Assembly (NCBI RefSeq): GCF_001761465.1
Contig: NZ_CP017479.1
Span: 558,001 to 622,000, forward strand
Reading direction: 5' to 3'
DNA: 64,000 nucleotides
From: Flavobacterium gilvum
GTDB lineage: Bacteria; Bacteroidota; Bacteroidia; Flavobacteriales; Flavobacteriaceae
Made by a program: the position numbers and the translations under genes. Below are positions 24,793-33,476 of the stretch, one piece after another. The notes under the pieces are model-generated. The model was given only the letters and a program-made list of their open reading frames with translations. It searched no databases and was not told the origin of the DNA. Position 1 is the stretch's first letter. Each line of letters opens with the position of its first letter.

Positions 24793-25230
24793 TCTAAATA
24801 CGATTATTAATTTTACACTCAAATTTACGGATTTAGTGATTAAAAAGACTGATTTTGACCCGAAAACCTTAATTTATTCAGAGAATAAATAACCAATAAA
24901 TTCTATCGATTTCGTTCATGTAAACGAACGAAAAAAGCCTCAAATATAAGTTCACTCTAAAATATTTGATATCTTTTTTTTTGTTTTTTGAATGTCTTTT
25001 TTCAAATTATGGAACAAAAAAACGTCAACCGAACGACTGATGTTTGCCAAAAAATCATTTTTTGAGATGCTTTTTTATTGAATTCTTGTTTTTATCGGTT
25101 TAAAAAGAGGATATTTTAGTCTTTTAATTTAACCAGCGAGATTTAGACAAAAGTAACTACCTTTTTTCATGGCAAAAAAATCGATTTTGCTTAATTTTTT
25201 GGAGCAGAAAGATTAGGATTCCTTAGAGAC

Positions 25231-25530
25231 ATTGTTCCCGCTCCTTTTCGTTATATCTTTCCCTTTTTAAAGAAAAAAGGAAAAGGAACCGCTTCTATCC
25301 TACCGTGTGGGCTCAAATATATTACACTTAAAATGGAACACAGATTTAACAGATTAGACAGATTGTCGCAGATTTTTTTTTGCATAATACCAAAAAGAGA
25401 GAAGTAAAAAATAAATAATTCTTATTGTTGAAAATAGATTATCAAATTTCATCTGTTTAAATCCGTTAAATCTGTGTCATCTGTGTTCTATTTTTAGATG
25501 TGTCCACACGGTAGGATTCAATCCGGGCTA
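25231..25530. repeat. REP-like unit split by a 221-bp inverted-repeat element
   Basis: The unit begins TTCCCGCTCCTTTTCGTT, contains a hairpin (CTTTCCCTTTTT with AAAAAGGAAAAGG), continues GCTTCTATCC and resumes at 25518-25530 with AATCCGGGCTAAAG. Between them, 14-bp exact inverted ends (25297-25310 and 25504-25517, ATCCTACCGTGTGG) bound a segment whose arms both carry AACACAGAT and TTTAAC words. Reads as a small element nested in an older repeat. Confidence 0.6.
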
Positions 25531-25594
25531 AAGAGAGAGATTAGGCTTTTTTGTGATCATTTATTTCCATAGCGGATTATCCTAATAGTTTGCC

Positions 25595-25691
25595 ATTCCC
25601 CTCTTTCTAAGAGGGGTGCCCGAAGGGCGGGGTGTTTTTTCTAATCTATTTGCCACCCCACCCTTCGGGCACCCCTCCAGAGGAGGGGAAT
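25595..25691. repeat. GC-rich near-perfect inverted repeat (arms ~38-40 bp)
   Basis: 25595-25634 and 25654-25691 are reverse complements with few differences and share GGGTGCCCGAAGGGC. The strong stem lies past the end of the peptidase gene and could also terminate its transcript. Confidence 0.75.
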
Positions 25692-25800
25692 TAAGAGCCT
25701 ATTTCAAAGCTGAAATGTTTATTATGAAAACAAATGACCTAGCCCTGATGGAAGCGAAAAGCCTTTTGAAGCGTACAGCAGGATTAAGCTCCTTATTAAA

Positions 25801-27930
25801 CTATGGATTAGTCAATGTTGGCAACGTGGTAAATCCCATATTATATAATGTGAAAGCCTGTATGTCGCAGTTTTCCTGTATGGTGGCAGCCAATGATTTT
25901 CCTGCTCCGTGCCCGGCATTGATGTCAATTCTAATTAAAACCGGATTTGGTCCCGCTTGTTTTTCCTGTAACTCGGCGGCAAATTTGAAACTGTGCGCCG
26001 GAACTACCCTGTCGTCATGATCGCCGGTGGTGACCATAGTCGCAGGATATTTAGTGCCTGATTTTACATTGGCAACAGGCGAATAACCTTTGATGTATTC
26101 AAACATTTCCTTGCTGTCTGCCGAGGTTCCGTAATCGAAAGCCCAACCCGCTCCGGATGTAAAAGTATGGTAGCGCAACATGTCCATCACACCCACCGCC
26201 GGCAAGGCAACTTTCATCAAATCGGGGCGTTGTGTCATGGTTGCTCCCACCAATAATCCACCGTTTGAACCGCCACGAATCGCTAGAAAATCAGAAGATG
26301 TGTATTTTTTGGCAATTAAATATTCGGCGGCAGCTATGAAGTCATTAAAGACATTTTGTTTTTGCATTTTGGTTCCCGCATCGTGCCATTTTTTACCGTA
26401 TTCTCCACCTCCGCGAAGGTTGGCTACAGCATAAATTCCGCCATTTTCCATCCAAACAGCATTCGAAACAGCAAAACTTGGCGTCAAGCTAATGTTGAAT
26501 CCGCCGTATCCATAAAGTATTGTCGGGTTTTTTCCGTCGAGTTTTAATCCTTTTTTATGCGTGATTATCATTGGGATTTTTGTTCCGTCTTTGGAAGTAT
26601 AAAATACTTGTGTAGAAACAAAATCCTCGCTTTTGAAATCTACTTTTGGTTTGGCATATACCGCCGATTTTCCGGACTTGGGTTCAAACGAATAAATAGT
26701 TCCCGGCGTAATGTAATTGGTAAACGAATAATAAAGTGTTTTTTCGGTTTTCTTGCTTCCAAATCCTGAAGCGGTTCCAAGTCCCGGCAACTGAATTTCA
26801 CGTAGCAATTTACCTGAATAATCGTATTGTTTCACTATCGAAACGGCATCTTTCATATAATTGGCAAAGATGAATCCTGCACCGGTTGTAGGAGTCAAAA
26901 CGTTTTCGGTTTCCGGAATGACATTTTTCCAGTTCTCCGGTTTTGGGTTACTGAAGTCCACACTCACAATGCGTTTGTTGGGCGCATTCAGGTCGGTTTC
27001 TATAAATAGTTTGCTTCCTTCGTTATCTAAGATATTGCTATCACTTTTGAAATTATCGACTATCGTCACAATTGGACTATTCGGCTTGGTTAAATCCTGA
27101 ATGTACAATTCGTTTCCGTAAGTAGAATTGGCTGCGGTAATTACCAAATAACGGTTGTCTTCGGTTACGCTTCCACCCACATAGCGTCGTTTTTGGTCGG
27201 CACCAAAAATAACTTTGTCCTCTTTTTGAGGAGTTCCTAATTTATGGTAATATAATTTATGCTGATCTGTTTTGGCCGAAAGCTGACTTCCTTTTGGCTT
27301 GTCGTAACTAGAATAATAAAATCCTTCGTTTGCTTTCCAGGCAATGCTACTGAATTTAATATCAACCAGAGTATCTTCCAATTGCTTGAAACTGTTGACA
27401 TCCATCAAAATCACTTTGCGCCAGTCACTTCCCCCTTCCGAAATGGAATAGGCAACTTTTGAACCGTCCTCAGAAAAATCTACACTACCCAAAGAAGTTG
27501 TTCCCAATTTTGAAAAGGTATTCGGATCCAGGAAAACTTCTTCCTTGCCTTTGGCATCTTTGCGATACAAAACCGACTGATTTTGCAATCCGTTGTTTTT
27601 ATGGTAATAAATAAAATTACCTTCTTTGAATGGCGCACTTATTTTTTCGTAGTTCCAAAGTTTTTCGAGTCTTGATTTTAAGGCATTTCTAAAAGGAATT
27701 TGAGCCAAATAATCATACGTTACTTTGTTTTCTTCCTTTACCCAAGCAGCTGTTTCTTCCGATTTGTCGTCCTCAAGCCAACGATATGGGTCGCTTACTT
27801 TGGTATCAAAATAAACGTCAACGGTTTCGCCTTTTGCTGTTTTGGGATACTTTAATGGAGTTGCTTTTTGGCTTTGCCCCAAAGAAGCTATTGAAGTTGA
27901 TACAGCCATCAGAATTAAGATTTTTTTCAT
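25801..27930 (-). CDS. Prolyl oligopeptidase family serine protease (S9A)
   Basis: This 709-aa enzyme has a signal peptide ([19 protein letters not shown]), so it is periplasmic. Residues ~70-420 form the beta-propeller that filters substrates. The C-terminal hydrolase domain has the nucleophile motif [11 protein letters not shown], the acid in GDHDDRVVP and the base in NAGHGAG, a complete triad. It cleaves short proline-containing peptides. DPYRWLEDD at the N-terminus is typical of the family. It is transcribed alone. Confidence 0.96.
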   Translation of the reverse strand: MKKILILMAVSTSIASLGQSQKATPLKYPKTAKGETVDVYFDTKVSDPYRWLEDDKSEETAAWVKEENKVTYDYLAQIPFRNALKSRLEKLWNYEKISAPFKEGNFIYYHKNNGLQNQSVLYRKDAKGKEEVFLDPNTFSKLGTTSLGSVDFSEDGSKVAYSISEGGSDWRKVILMDVNSFKQLEDTLVDIKFSSIAWKANEGFYYSSYDKPKGSQLSAKTDQHKLYYHKLGTPQKEDKVIFGADQKRRYVGGSVTEDNRYLVITAANSTYGNELYIQDLTKPNSPIVTIVDNFKSDSNILDNEGSKLFIETDLNAPNKRIVSVDFSNPKPENWKNVIPETENVLTPTTGAGFIFANYMKDAVSIVKQYDYSGKLLREIQLPGLGTASGFGSKKTEKTLYYSFTNYITPGTIYSFEPKSGKSAVYAKPKVDFKSEDFVSTQVFYTSKDGTKIPMIITHKKGLKLDGKNPTILYGYGGFNISLTPSFAVSNAVWMENGGIYAVANLRGGGEYGKKWHDAGTKMQKQNVFNDFIAAAEYLIAKKYTSSDFLAIRGGSNGGLLVGATMTQRPDLMKVALPAVGVMDMLRYHTFTSGAGWAFDYGTSADSKEMFEYIKGYSPVANVKSGTKYPATMVTTGDHDDRVVPAHSFKFAAELQEKQAGPNPVLIRIDINAGHGAGKSLAATIQENCDIQAFTLYNMGFTTLPTLTNP

Positions 27931-28118
27931 TTTGATATTGATTTGAGTACTTCACAAAAATAGATAAGTTTTTCGTAAAATAAATCAAAAAGAAGATCCA
28001 TAACAGAAATAAACTTAAGTTTATGGAGAATATTATGGCTTTATTGAAAATATCGTAAATATCAGTATTTAAAATCAATTAGGAAACCACCCTTTTTTTT
28101 CTGTACAAGACATAAAAA

Positions 28119-28140
28119 AACCCGCTGTATCCAGCAGGTT
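28119..28140 (-). terminator. Terminator after tRNA-Ala
   Basis: CCTGCTG and CAGCGGG (minus strand) pair with one G-U and lead into a T run, just past the 3' end of the tRNA. Confidence 0.8.
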
Positions 28141-28147
28141 TTTATCG

Positions 28148-28221
28148 TGGAGAATACCGGATTCGAACCGGTCACCTCTTGCCTGCCAGGCAAGCGCTCT
28201 AGCCAAATGAGCTAATCCCCC
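28148..28221 (-). tRNA. tRNA-Ala (anticodon GGC)
   Basis: The 74-nt cloverleaf reads on the minus strand from GGGGGATTAGCTC. The acceptor stem pairs GGGGGAT with ATTCTCC, the anticodon loop is CTGGCAG and the T arm contains GGTTCGAATCC. No CCA is encoded; the sequence continues CGA after the discriminator A. Confidence 0.95.
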
Positions 28222-28348
28222 AATATTATGGCGCAAATATAACATTTAATTATAGAAATATGCAAATTTCAAAAAGACTATTCTTTAAATCCCAAAAAAT
28301 AACATTTTACTTCGGTTACTTTTTTAACTTTACGTCAAAATAAGCCTT

Positions 28349-29107
28349 ATGCTGACTCCCGACAAAACAGGTTCTCTCTTGACAACCATTGAAGGCAAAA
28401 TTGCCACAGTACAGTTTGGACATCCCGCTAGCAACTCATTTCCTAGAGTATTGCTGGATAGACTAACCAATGAACTTACCTTTTTGAGTGACAATCCGGA
28501 TATTTCTATAATTGTTTTAAAAAGTGAAGGCAACGGAGCCTTTTGCGCTGGCGCTTCCTTTGACGAATTACTTGCGGTGAGCACACTCGATGAAGGCACT
28601 CGTTTTTTTTCCGGATTTGCCAATTTGATTAATTCGATGCGTTCTTGCAAAAAAATAATCATCGGACGCATTCAGGGAAAGGCCGTTGGCGGCGGTGTCG
28701 GAATTATTGCAGCTTGTGATTACGCAGTAGCCACTCAGGAAAGTGCTGTAAAATTATCCGAATTGGCTATTGGAATTGGCCCATTTGTCATTGAACCTGC
28801 TGTAAGTAGAAAAATCGGTAAAGTAGCAATGTCAGAAATGACCTTGGCCGCACACGAATGGAAAACCGCATCCTGGGCACACCAAAAAGGATTGTATGCC
28901 AAAATATTCGATACTCTGGAAGAACTAGATTTAGAAATAACAACTTTCTCCAAAAAACTAGCCAATTATAATCCCGATGCGCTTTATGAAATGAAAAAAG
29001 TTTTTTGGGAAGGAACAGCACATTGGGACAAATTATTAAAGGAAAGAGCAGCCATTTCGGGCAAACTCGTTCTGTCTGATTTTACAAAAAATGCCTTAAT
29101 CAAATGA
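28349..29107 (+). CDS. Enoyl-CoA hydratase/isomerase family protein
   Basis: This 252-aa crotonase-fold protein has the oxyanion-hole segments GAFCAGASFDEL and GKAVGGGVGIIAACD. The residue corresponding to the first catalytic Glu falls in the ELAIGIGPFV segment. It may act on methylglutaconyl-CoA or another branched acyl-CoA; the substrate cannot be fixed from sequence. Its TGA overlaps the ATG of a small membrane-protein gene, so at least those two are coupled. Confidence 0.88.
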   Translation: MLTPDKTGSLLTTIEGKIATVQFGHPASNSFPRVLLDRLTNELTFLSDNPDISIIVLKSEGNGAFCAGASFDELLAVSTLDEGTRFFSGFANLINSMRSCKKIIIGRIQGKAVGGGVGIIAACDYAVATQESAVKLSELAIGIGPFVIEPAVSRKIGKVAMSEMTLAAHEWKTASWAHQKGLYAKIFDTLEELDLEITTFSKKLANYNPDALYEMKKVFWEGTAHWDKLLKERAAISGKLVLSDFTKNALIK

Positions 29108-29280
29108 TAATGACCTCTTTTATAGTACTTCTTCAAAAAACAAACATAGACGAAAAAATTAAAAATGCTCCTGATGAAGGCTACCAAATTGGTGTACTTA
29201 TTGGTTCTTATCTGCCATTTATCATATTGGTTTTGTTGGCGTATTGGACCTACAATCGAGCTAAAAACAGAAAAGAGTAA
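29104..29280 (+). CDS. Small single-pass membrane protein, 58 aa
   Basis: A short ORF starts at ATG 29104 in an ATGATA overlap with the hydratase stop. The product has a polar N-terminal part (QKTNIDEKIKNAPDEGYQ), one transmembrane helix (GSYLPFIILVLLAYWTY) and a basic C-terminal tail (NRAKNRKE), giving a cytosolic C-terminus by the positive-inside rule. No function is known to me. Overlap on one side and a close TTG start on the other support translation. Confidence 0.7.
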   Translation: MIMTSFIVLLQKTNIDEKIKNAPDEGYQIGVLIGSYLPFIILVLLAYWTYNRAKNRKE

Positions 29281-29299
29281 TCTTAAAAAAACTTCTCTT

Positions 29300-30304
29300 T
29301 TGAAAAAAATAATTCTTCTAGGTACCATTCTCTGCTTTTTTATTTCCTGTCAACAAAAGGAACAACCCAAAATTTCATTTTATTATTGGAAGACCATTTT
29401 CAGGCTTTCGCCAAAAGAAAAAAACACCCTGACTACAAACCAAGTCAAGAGAATTTACATCAGGTATTTTGATATTGATTTGAGTCCAACAAGCCAAAAA
29501 CCGTTTCCTAGAACTCCAATCCGTTTTGAGGAAACAACTTCGGGTCTTGAAATTGTTCCGGTAGTGTACATTAAAAATAAAGTCATGCTGGACAAAAAAT
29601 TGAATGTTTTGGATTTGGCACAAAAAACAAATAATTTCATTCAGCAAATCAACAACAAAAACAACATTTCTATTAATGAAATCCAAATCGATTGCGACTG
29701 GACGCTAGAAAGCAAAGACAATTATATACGATTTATCGAAGCCATAAAAAAGGTTTCCGACAAAAAACTATCAGCAACCATAAGGCTTCATCAGATAAAA
29801 TATTTTAAAAAAACAAATATACCAAATGTAGATCGTGGTGTTTTGATGTATTATAATATGGGGAAAATTGCTACTGATTCCCTAAATTCGATATATGTTT
29901 ACAATATTGCCAACCGTTATGTAGCAAGTCTGAAAAACTATCCGCTACCTCTTGATATTGCCTTACCTATTTATTCATGGGGAATTCATATTAGAGAAGG
30001 AAAAATAATAGGTCTTAGAAGTAAAATTAACATCTATAATTTAAGAAAAAACAGTAATTTTGTTCCTACAAAACCAAATTGGTTTACCGTTAAAAATTCC
30101 AGTTTTAACAACGGTATTTTTTATAAAAAAAACGATCAGATAAAAACAGAAAACATATCAAAAACCGATTTGCTCGAAATGGCAAATACTATTGATGAAA
30201 ACTGTAGTCAAAATCCAAAAGAAATTATCTTTTATGATTTGGACGATTTTAATTTAAACAATTATGAAGAAGGCATTTTTAAAGAAATTATTGATTGCTT
30301 TTAG
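29300..30304 (+). CDS. Lipoprotein with possible TIM-barrel domain (DUF3142-like)
   Basis: Taken from TTG 29300, because earlier starts overlap the small membrane-protein gene; this gives a 334-aa protein opening KKIILLGTILCFFISC, with a lipobox Cys. The segment NEIQIDCDWTLESKDNYIRF and the later GVLMYYNMGK and ALPIYSWG resemble barrel strands of glycoside-hydrolase-like proteins such as DUF3142. No catalytic pair is evident. The 3' end overlaps the next gene by 41 bases, so they are coupled. Function unknown. Confidence 0.7.
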   Translation: MKKIILLGTILCFFISCQQKEQPKISFYYWKTIFRLSPKEKNTLTTNQVKRIYIRYFDIDLSPTSQKPFPRTPIRFEETTSGLEIVPVVYIKNKVMLDKKLNVLDLAQKTNNFIQQINNKNNISINEIQIDCDWTLESKDNYIRFIEAIKKVSDKKLSATIRLHQIKYFKKTNIPNVDRGVLMYYNMGKIATDSLNSIYVYNIANRYVASLKNYPLPLDIALPIYSWGIHIREGKIIGLRSKINIYNLRKNSNFVPTKPNWFTVKNSSFNNGIFYKKNDQIKTENISKTDLLEMANTIDENCSQNPKEIIFYDLDDFNLNNYEEGIFKEIIDCF

Positions 30305-32525
30305 CTCCCTTGCCCTTTTAATTTACGGGACTATTTATGCCTGCGCAGATGGTGATTGGGGCTGGGCATTTGATTCCAACTTCGCACCCGAAACTTTTGT
30401 AGACAAATCGTATGCACCACTTTTCTTATCTTCAGATTTTTTCTACGGAATAGGTCATGATACCGAACATACCACAAGATTCAACTCCGAAAATATCAAA
30501 GACTGGTCCGATTATTTGGAAGGTAAAATCAAGGAGAAAGACCTTGCTTTCTTCCTAACCGATTCAAGCAGTGCCGATGTAGCAAATCTGGTTCTCCACT
30601 ACAAAAACGGAAAATCAAATAAATTGGTTGAAAAATGGAACAAAAAAATTGAATTATCAGACAGCAAAATAAAAGATTTTGTACTGTTTTTGAACGATGC
30701 ACAAATAATTGAAACTTATTCTACCCAAAAATTTGATTCTTGGTATTATGACGAAACCGTCAAACATGCAACCCTGTCTGATGACAATTGGATTAAATCA
30801 ATGGAAAAAAAATACAATGACAACAAAGATCCTTTTCTGAAAAACAGGTATTGGTTCCTCGTTATCAAATCCAATTTTTATAGTAATAAACCCGAAAGAG
30901 CAATCACTTTCTTTAATCAAACACAAAAATCGGCGCCAAAAAACACCTTGTATTACAGAGCCTTGGCCTATATCGCAGGAATTGAATACAAACAAAAAAA
31001 CTATGCCAAATCCAATTATCTCTACAGTCAGGTTTTTGATAAATGCCCAACAATGCGGGTAGTTTCGGCCTATTGTTTTCATCCGCAGGAACAAAAAGAC
31101 TGGAAACAATCTCTGGCAATGGCAAAAAGCGATGATGAAAAAGCAGCGCTTTGGGCAATTCAAGGTTATTATAATGACGAAGAAAAAGCCATAGCCGAAA
31201 TCTATAAACTGCAGCCCAAAAACCCACATCTTGACTATCTTTTGACCCGATTAATAAACAATCAGGAAAACAAAATAGACCGCGATTTTAAAGACAAAAC
31301 CGTAGCCGAAAACAAAAAAAGAACCAAAGACAGTATTGCGAAATCAACCATTAATTTGGTTAGCAAAATTGCAGAATCGGACAAAACATTAAAACCCTAT
31401 TTATGGAATGTGGCAGCCGGATACCTTGAAACCTTAAACGGAAATTTCAAACAAGCCGACAAAAATTTTGACAAAGCCGAAAGCAAAATACCACAAACTC
31501 CTTTGGCAATCAATCAGGTAAGATTGTTGCGATTTGTAAACAATCTTAGCAAAATTGACCAACTAACGCCGGAAAATGAAAAGACCATTTTGGTAGATTT
31601 ATCTTGGCTCTATTTTGAATTACCAGGAAAAAACATTGAAAATTTCCGCTCTGAAAATGCTACTTCGTGGAGCAAAAGCTATTTGGCTGCACTGTATCGC
31701 AATCAAAAAAATACCATCATGGCAGAAATTTTCAACCATGATCCCGGTTTCTTTGACAATGAAAAACAGTTGTTCGATATGAAGGCTTTTTTGTCAAAAA
31801 CAAACAAAACCAAAATGGAAGAAATTGGCTCGGCTACTTATGAAATAAAACTTCGCGACATCTATTATTTTCAAGGTGTTAAAGCCACTTTTGAAAACAA
31901 AATTCCCGAAGCCATTGCTTTTATGAATCAATCGGATAATATGCAAAAAACTGTTTTTTATGGAAATCCATTTTTAGGAAACATCAAAGACTGTCACGAT
32001 TGCGATCATCAGGCAACTCAAAAAAAGAAAATCACGATTCTGGAATTCCTAACCACAATCCAAAAAATGCAAAATGATGTTGCCAAAAAAACTGATGTCT
32101 ATAACAATAGTATTTTGCTCGGAAACGCTTTTTACAACATCACCCATTTTGGTAACGGAAGGATTTTCTACGAAAGTAAAATAGCCGGCTCAGGCTCAAC
32201 TCCAGATTTTTTCAGAGACCCGATTCGCAATATGATTACCGATTGCACTTTGGCGAAAGCCTACTACCAAAAAGCATTTGCCGCTGCCAAAAACAATGAG
32301 CAAAAAGCCAAAGCCCAATACATGCTTTCCAAATGTGAGCGCAACGACTATTACAACAAAAAATACTATTCGCTCAATTTATCCACCTGGGACATTCAGG
32401 ATGACAAAAATAATTTTGTTGCTTGGCAAGGTTTCAAAAATTTAAGGGCAAATTATTTCAAAACAAAATATTATAAGGAAGTCATCAACGAATGTGGGTA
32501 TTTCAAAACCTACGTCAATAAATAA
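30264..32525 (+). CDS. Secreted helical-repeat protein, unknown function
   Basis: This 753-aa protein has a signal peptide (LLIAFSSLALLIYGTIYACA) followed by DGDWGWAFDSNFAPE, a segment not known to me. The middle is helical with TPR-like pairs (YRALAYIAGIEYKQKNYAKSN onward, and KAYYQKAFAAAKNNEQKAKAQYML near the end). CHDC and similar Cys pairs could bind metal. It overlaps the preceding lipoprotein gene by 41 bases. The pair plus the small membrane protein look like a conserved envelope unit. Confidence 0.7.
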   Translation: MKKAFLKKLLIAFSSLALLIYGTIYACADGDWGWAFDSNFAPETFVDKSYAPLFLSSDFFYGIGHDTEHTTRFNSENIKDWSDYLEGKIKEKDLAFFLTDSSSADVANLVLHYKNGKSNKLVEKWNKKIELSDSKIKDFVLFLNDAQIIETYSTQKFDSWYYDETVKHATLSDDNWIKSMEKKYNDNKDPFLKNRYWFLVIKSNFYSNKPERAITFFNQTQKSAPKNTLYYRALAYIAGIEYKQKNYAKSNYLYSQVFDKCPTMRVVSAYCFHPQEQKDWKQSLAMAKSDDEKAALWAIQGYYNDEEKAIAEIYKLQPKNPHLDYLLTRLINNQENKIDRDFKDKTVAENKKRTKDSIAKSTINLVSKIAESDKTLKPYLWNVAAGYLETLNGNFKQADKNFDKAESKIPQTPLAINQVRLLRFVNNLSKIDQLTPENEKTILVDLSWLYFELPGKNIENFRSENATSWSKSYLAALYRNQKNTIMAEIFNHDPGFFDNEKQLFDMKAFLSKTNKTKMEEIGSATYEIKLRDIYYFQGVKATFENKIPEAIAFMNQSDNMQKTVFYGNPFLGNIKDCHDCDHQATQKKKITILEFLTTIQKMQNDVAKKTDVYNNSILLGNAFYNITHFGNGRIFYESKIAGSGSTPDFFRDPIRNMITDCTLAKAYYQKAFAAAKNNEQKAKAQYMLSKCERNDYYNKKYYSLNLSTWDIQDDKNNFVAWQGFKNLRANYFKTKYYKEVINECGYFKTYVNK

Positions 32526-32540
32526 TTTCTGAATTCATTT

Positions 32541-32656
32541 GGGCGTCCCCCCGTTGAGAAAAGTGGCCAACATACAGCACCGCTTATACGACCACTTTCC
32601 TCAACGGGGTCGGGCTGTCCGTGTTACTTCGGTAACTTACTTCCATCCCTCACGCG
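32541..32656. repeat. Two-hairpin extragenic repeat
   Basis: The first hairpin pairs 32549-32566 with 32592-32609 (18 bp, one mismatch, CCCCGTTGAG arms). The second is a short stem GTTAC-TTCG-GTAAC at 32623-32636 with a stable tetraloop. The unit runs from GGGCGTCCC to CATCCCTCACGCG, edges shared with other flavobacterial repeats. It lies between convergent genes. Confidence 0.7.
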
Positions 32657-32696
32657 ACATCAAGACCTTTAGTACAAAAAAAGATATTTTACATAT

Positions 32697-33380
32697 TCAC
32701 GAATGAGCCATCGCCATACAAACAATACTAATCTTGGCTCCGGGAATTTTCAACAAGGCTCTTGAACAGGCTTCGAGAGTTGCGCCGGTTGTTAGTACAT
32801 CGTCTATCAAAAGGAAATGCTTATTGGTGTTTTCTGCTGTGAAAGCAACATCAAAAACTGTTTCAATTCCTTCTGTCCTCCCCAAAAGATTTTTCTTAGA
32901 TTGCGTTTTAGAATATACTTTTCGAATTAGAATACTGTCATCAAACGGAATTTTAAAATTCTCGGACAAGGCTAGACCAAAATTCATAACTTGATTGTAA
33001 CCTCTTTCTTTTAAACGTTTTTTATGCAATGGAACCGGAATAATCACATCTGCTTGTTTCACAACAGAACAATCTTTTAAATAATCGGCATACCATTCGC
33101 CCAAAAAACTTCCAATTTCTTCATGCCCTTTGTATTTTAGGCTGTGAATCATTTCCTGAACCATTCCCTTTTTATGGAAATACAATAAAGCCGAAACGTG
33201 CTCAACAGGAATTCGCCCATAAAATTTCTTGAATGCTTCATTCTCAGAGTCCAAATGATGATTTGTCAACGGCAATTCATGCCTACAAGCTGTACAAATT
33301 AAATATTCATTTGTACCTATAAATGATTTACAACCAGCACAAACCTTCGGGAAAAACAAATTAATCAGCGAATTAATCAT
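32697..33380 (-). CDS. ComF family phosphoribosyltransferase-like protein
   Basis: This 227-aa protein has an N-terminal zinc-ribbon with Cys14, Cys17, Cys29 and Cys32, then a phosphoribosyltransferase fold with the PRPP loop LLIDDVLTTGAT. ComF proteins support DNA uptake in competent bacteria, where they interact with DNA-processing proteins; many Bacteroidota carry one without known competence. The KERGYNQVMNFGLALSE segment is family-typical. Confidence 0.92.
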   Translation of the reverse strand: MINSLINLFFPKVCAGCKSFIGTNEYLICTACRHELPLTNHHLDSENEAFKKFYGRIPVEHVSALLYFHKKGMVQEMIHSLKYKGHEEIGSFLGEWYADYLKDCSVVKQADVIIPVPLHKKRLKERGYNQVMNFGLALSENFKIPFDDSILIRKVYSKTQSKKNLLGRTEGIETVFDVAFTAENTNKHFLLIDDVLTTGATLEACSRALLKIPGAKISIVCMAMAHS

Positions 33381-33461
33381 AAAAAAATTGATTTATCCAT
33401 AAAAATAAGAAAAGCACGACTTTAAACTTTATTTTTTTTCTTTTTTTTATTTCCCTTTTCA

Positions 33462-33469
33462 TATTTTTG
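33462..33469 (+). promoter_or_regulatory. -7 box TATTTTTG close to glyS start
   Basis: The box ends eight bases before the ATG, implying a leader of only a few bases, or none. Confidence 0.55.
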
Positions 33470-33476
33470 CACCACT

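Larger units (their letters stand above)
24793..25800. other. 1-kb gene-free stretch rich in dispersed repeats
   Basis: No gene is supported here. Positions 24800-25200 are AT-rich and unremarkable. From about 25230 to 25790 the stretch consists mostly of repeats: one long REP-like hairpin unit interrupted by a 221-bp inverted-repeat element, a 97-bp GC-rich inverted repeat, and a half copy of the REP-like unit in reverse orientation. A rightward reading frame at 25616-26020 runs into the antisense of the peptidase gene and is discounted. Confidence 0.75.

Noticed and set aside
24823..25200. Possible small RNA gene in the gap
   Set aside because: Only AT-rich sequence without a supported promoter-terminator pair.
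25616..26020. Rightward 134-residue reading frame starting in the repeat region
   Set aside because: It begins in GC-rich repeat DNA and runs antisense into the prolyl oligopeptidase gene, with no domain signature.
27818..28078. Leftward frame upstream of the prolyl oligopeptidase
   Set aside because: It overlaps the peptidase signal-peptide region in another frame and consists of low-complexity AT-rich sequence.
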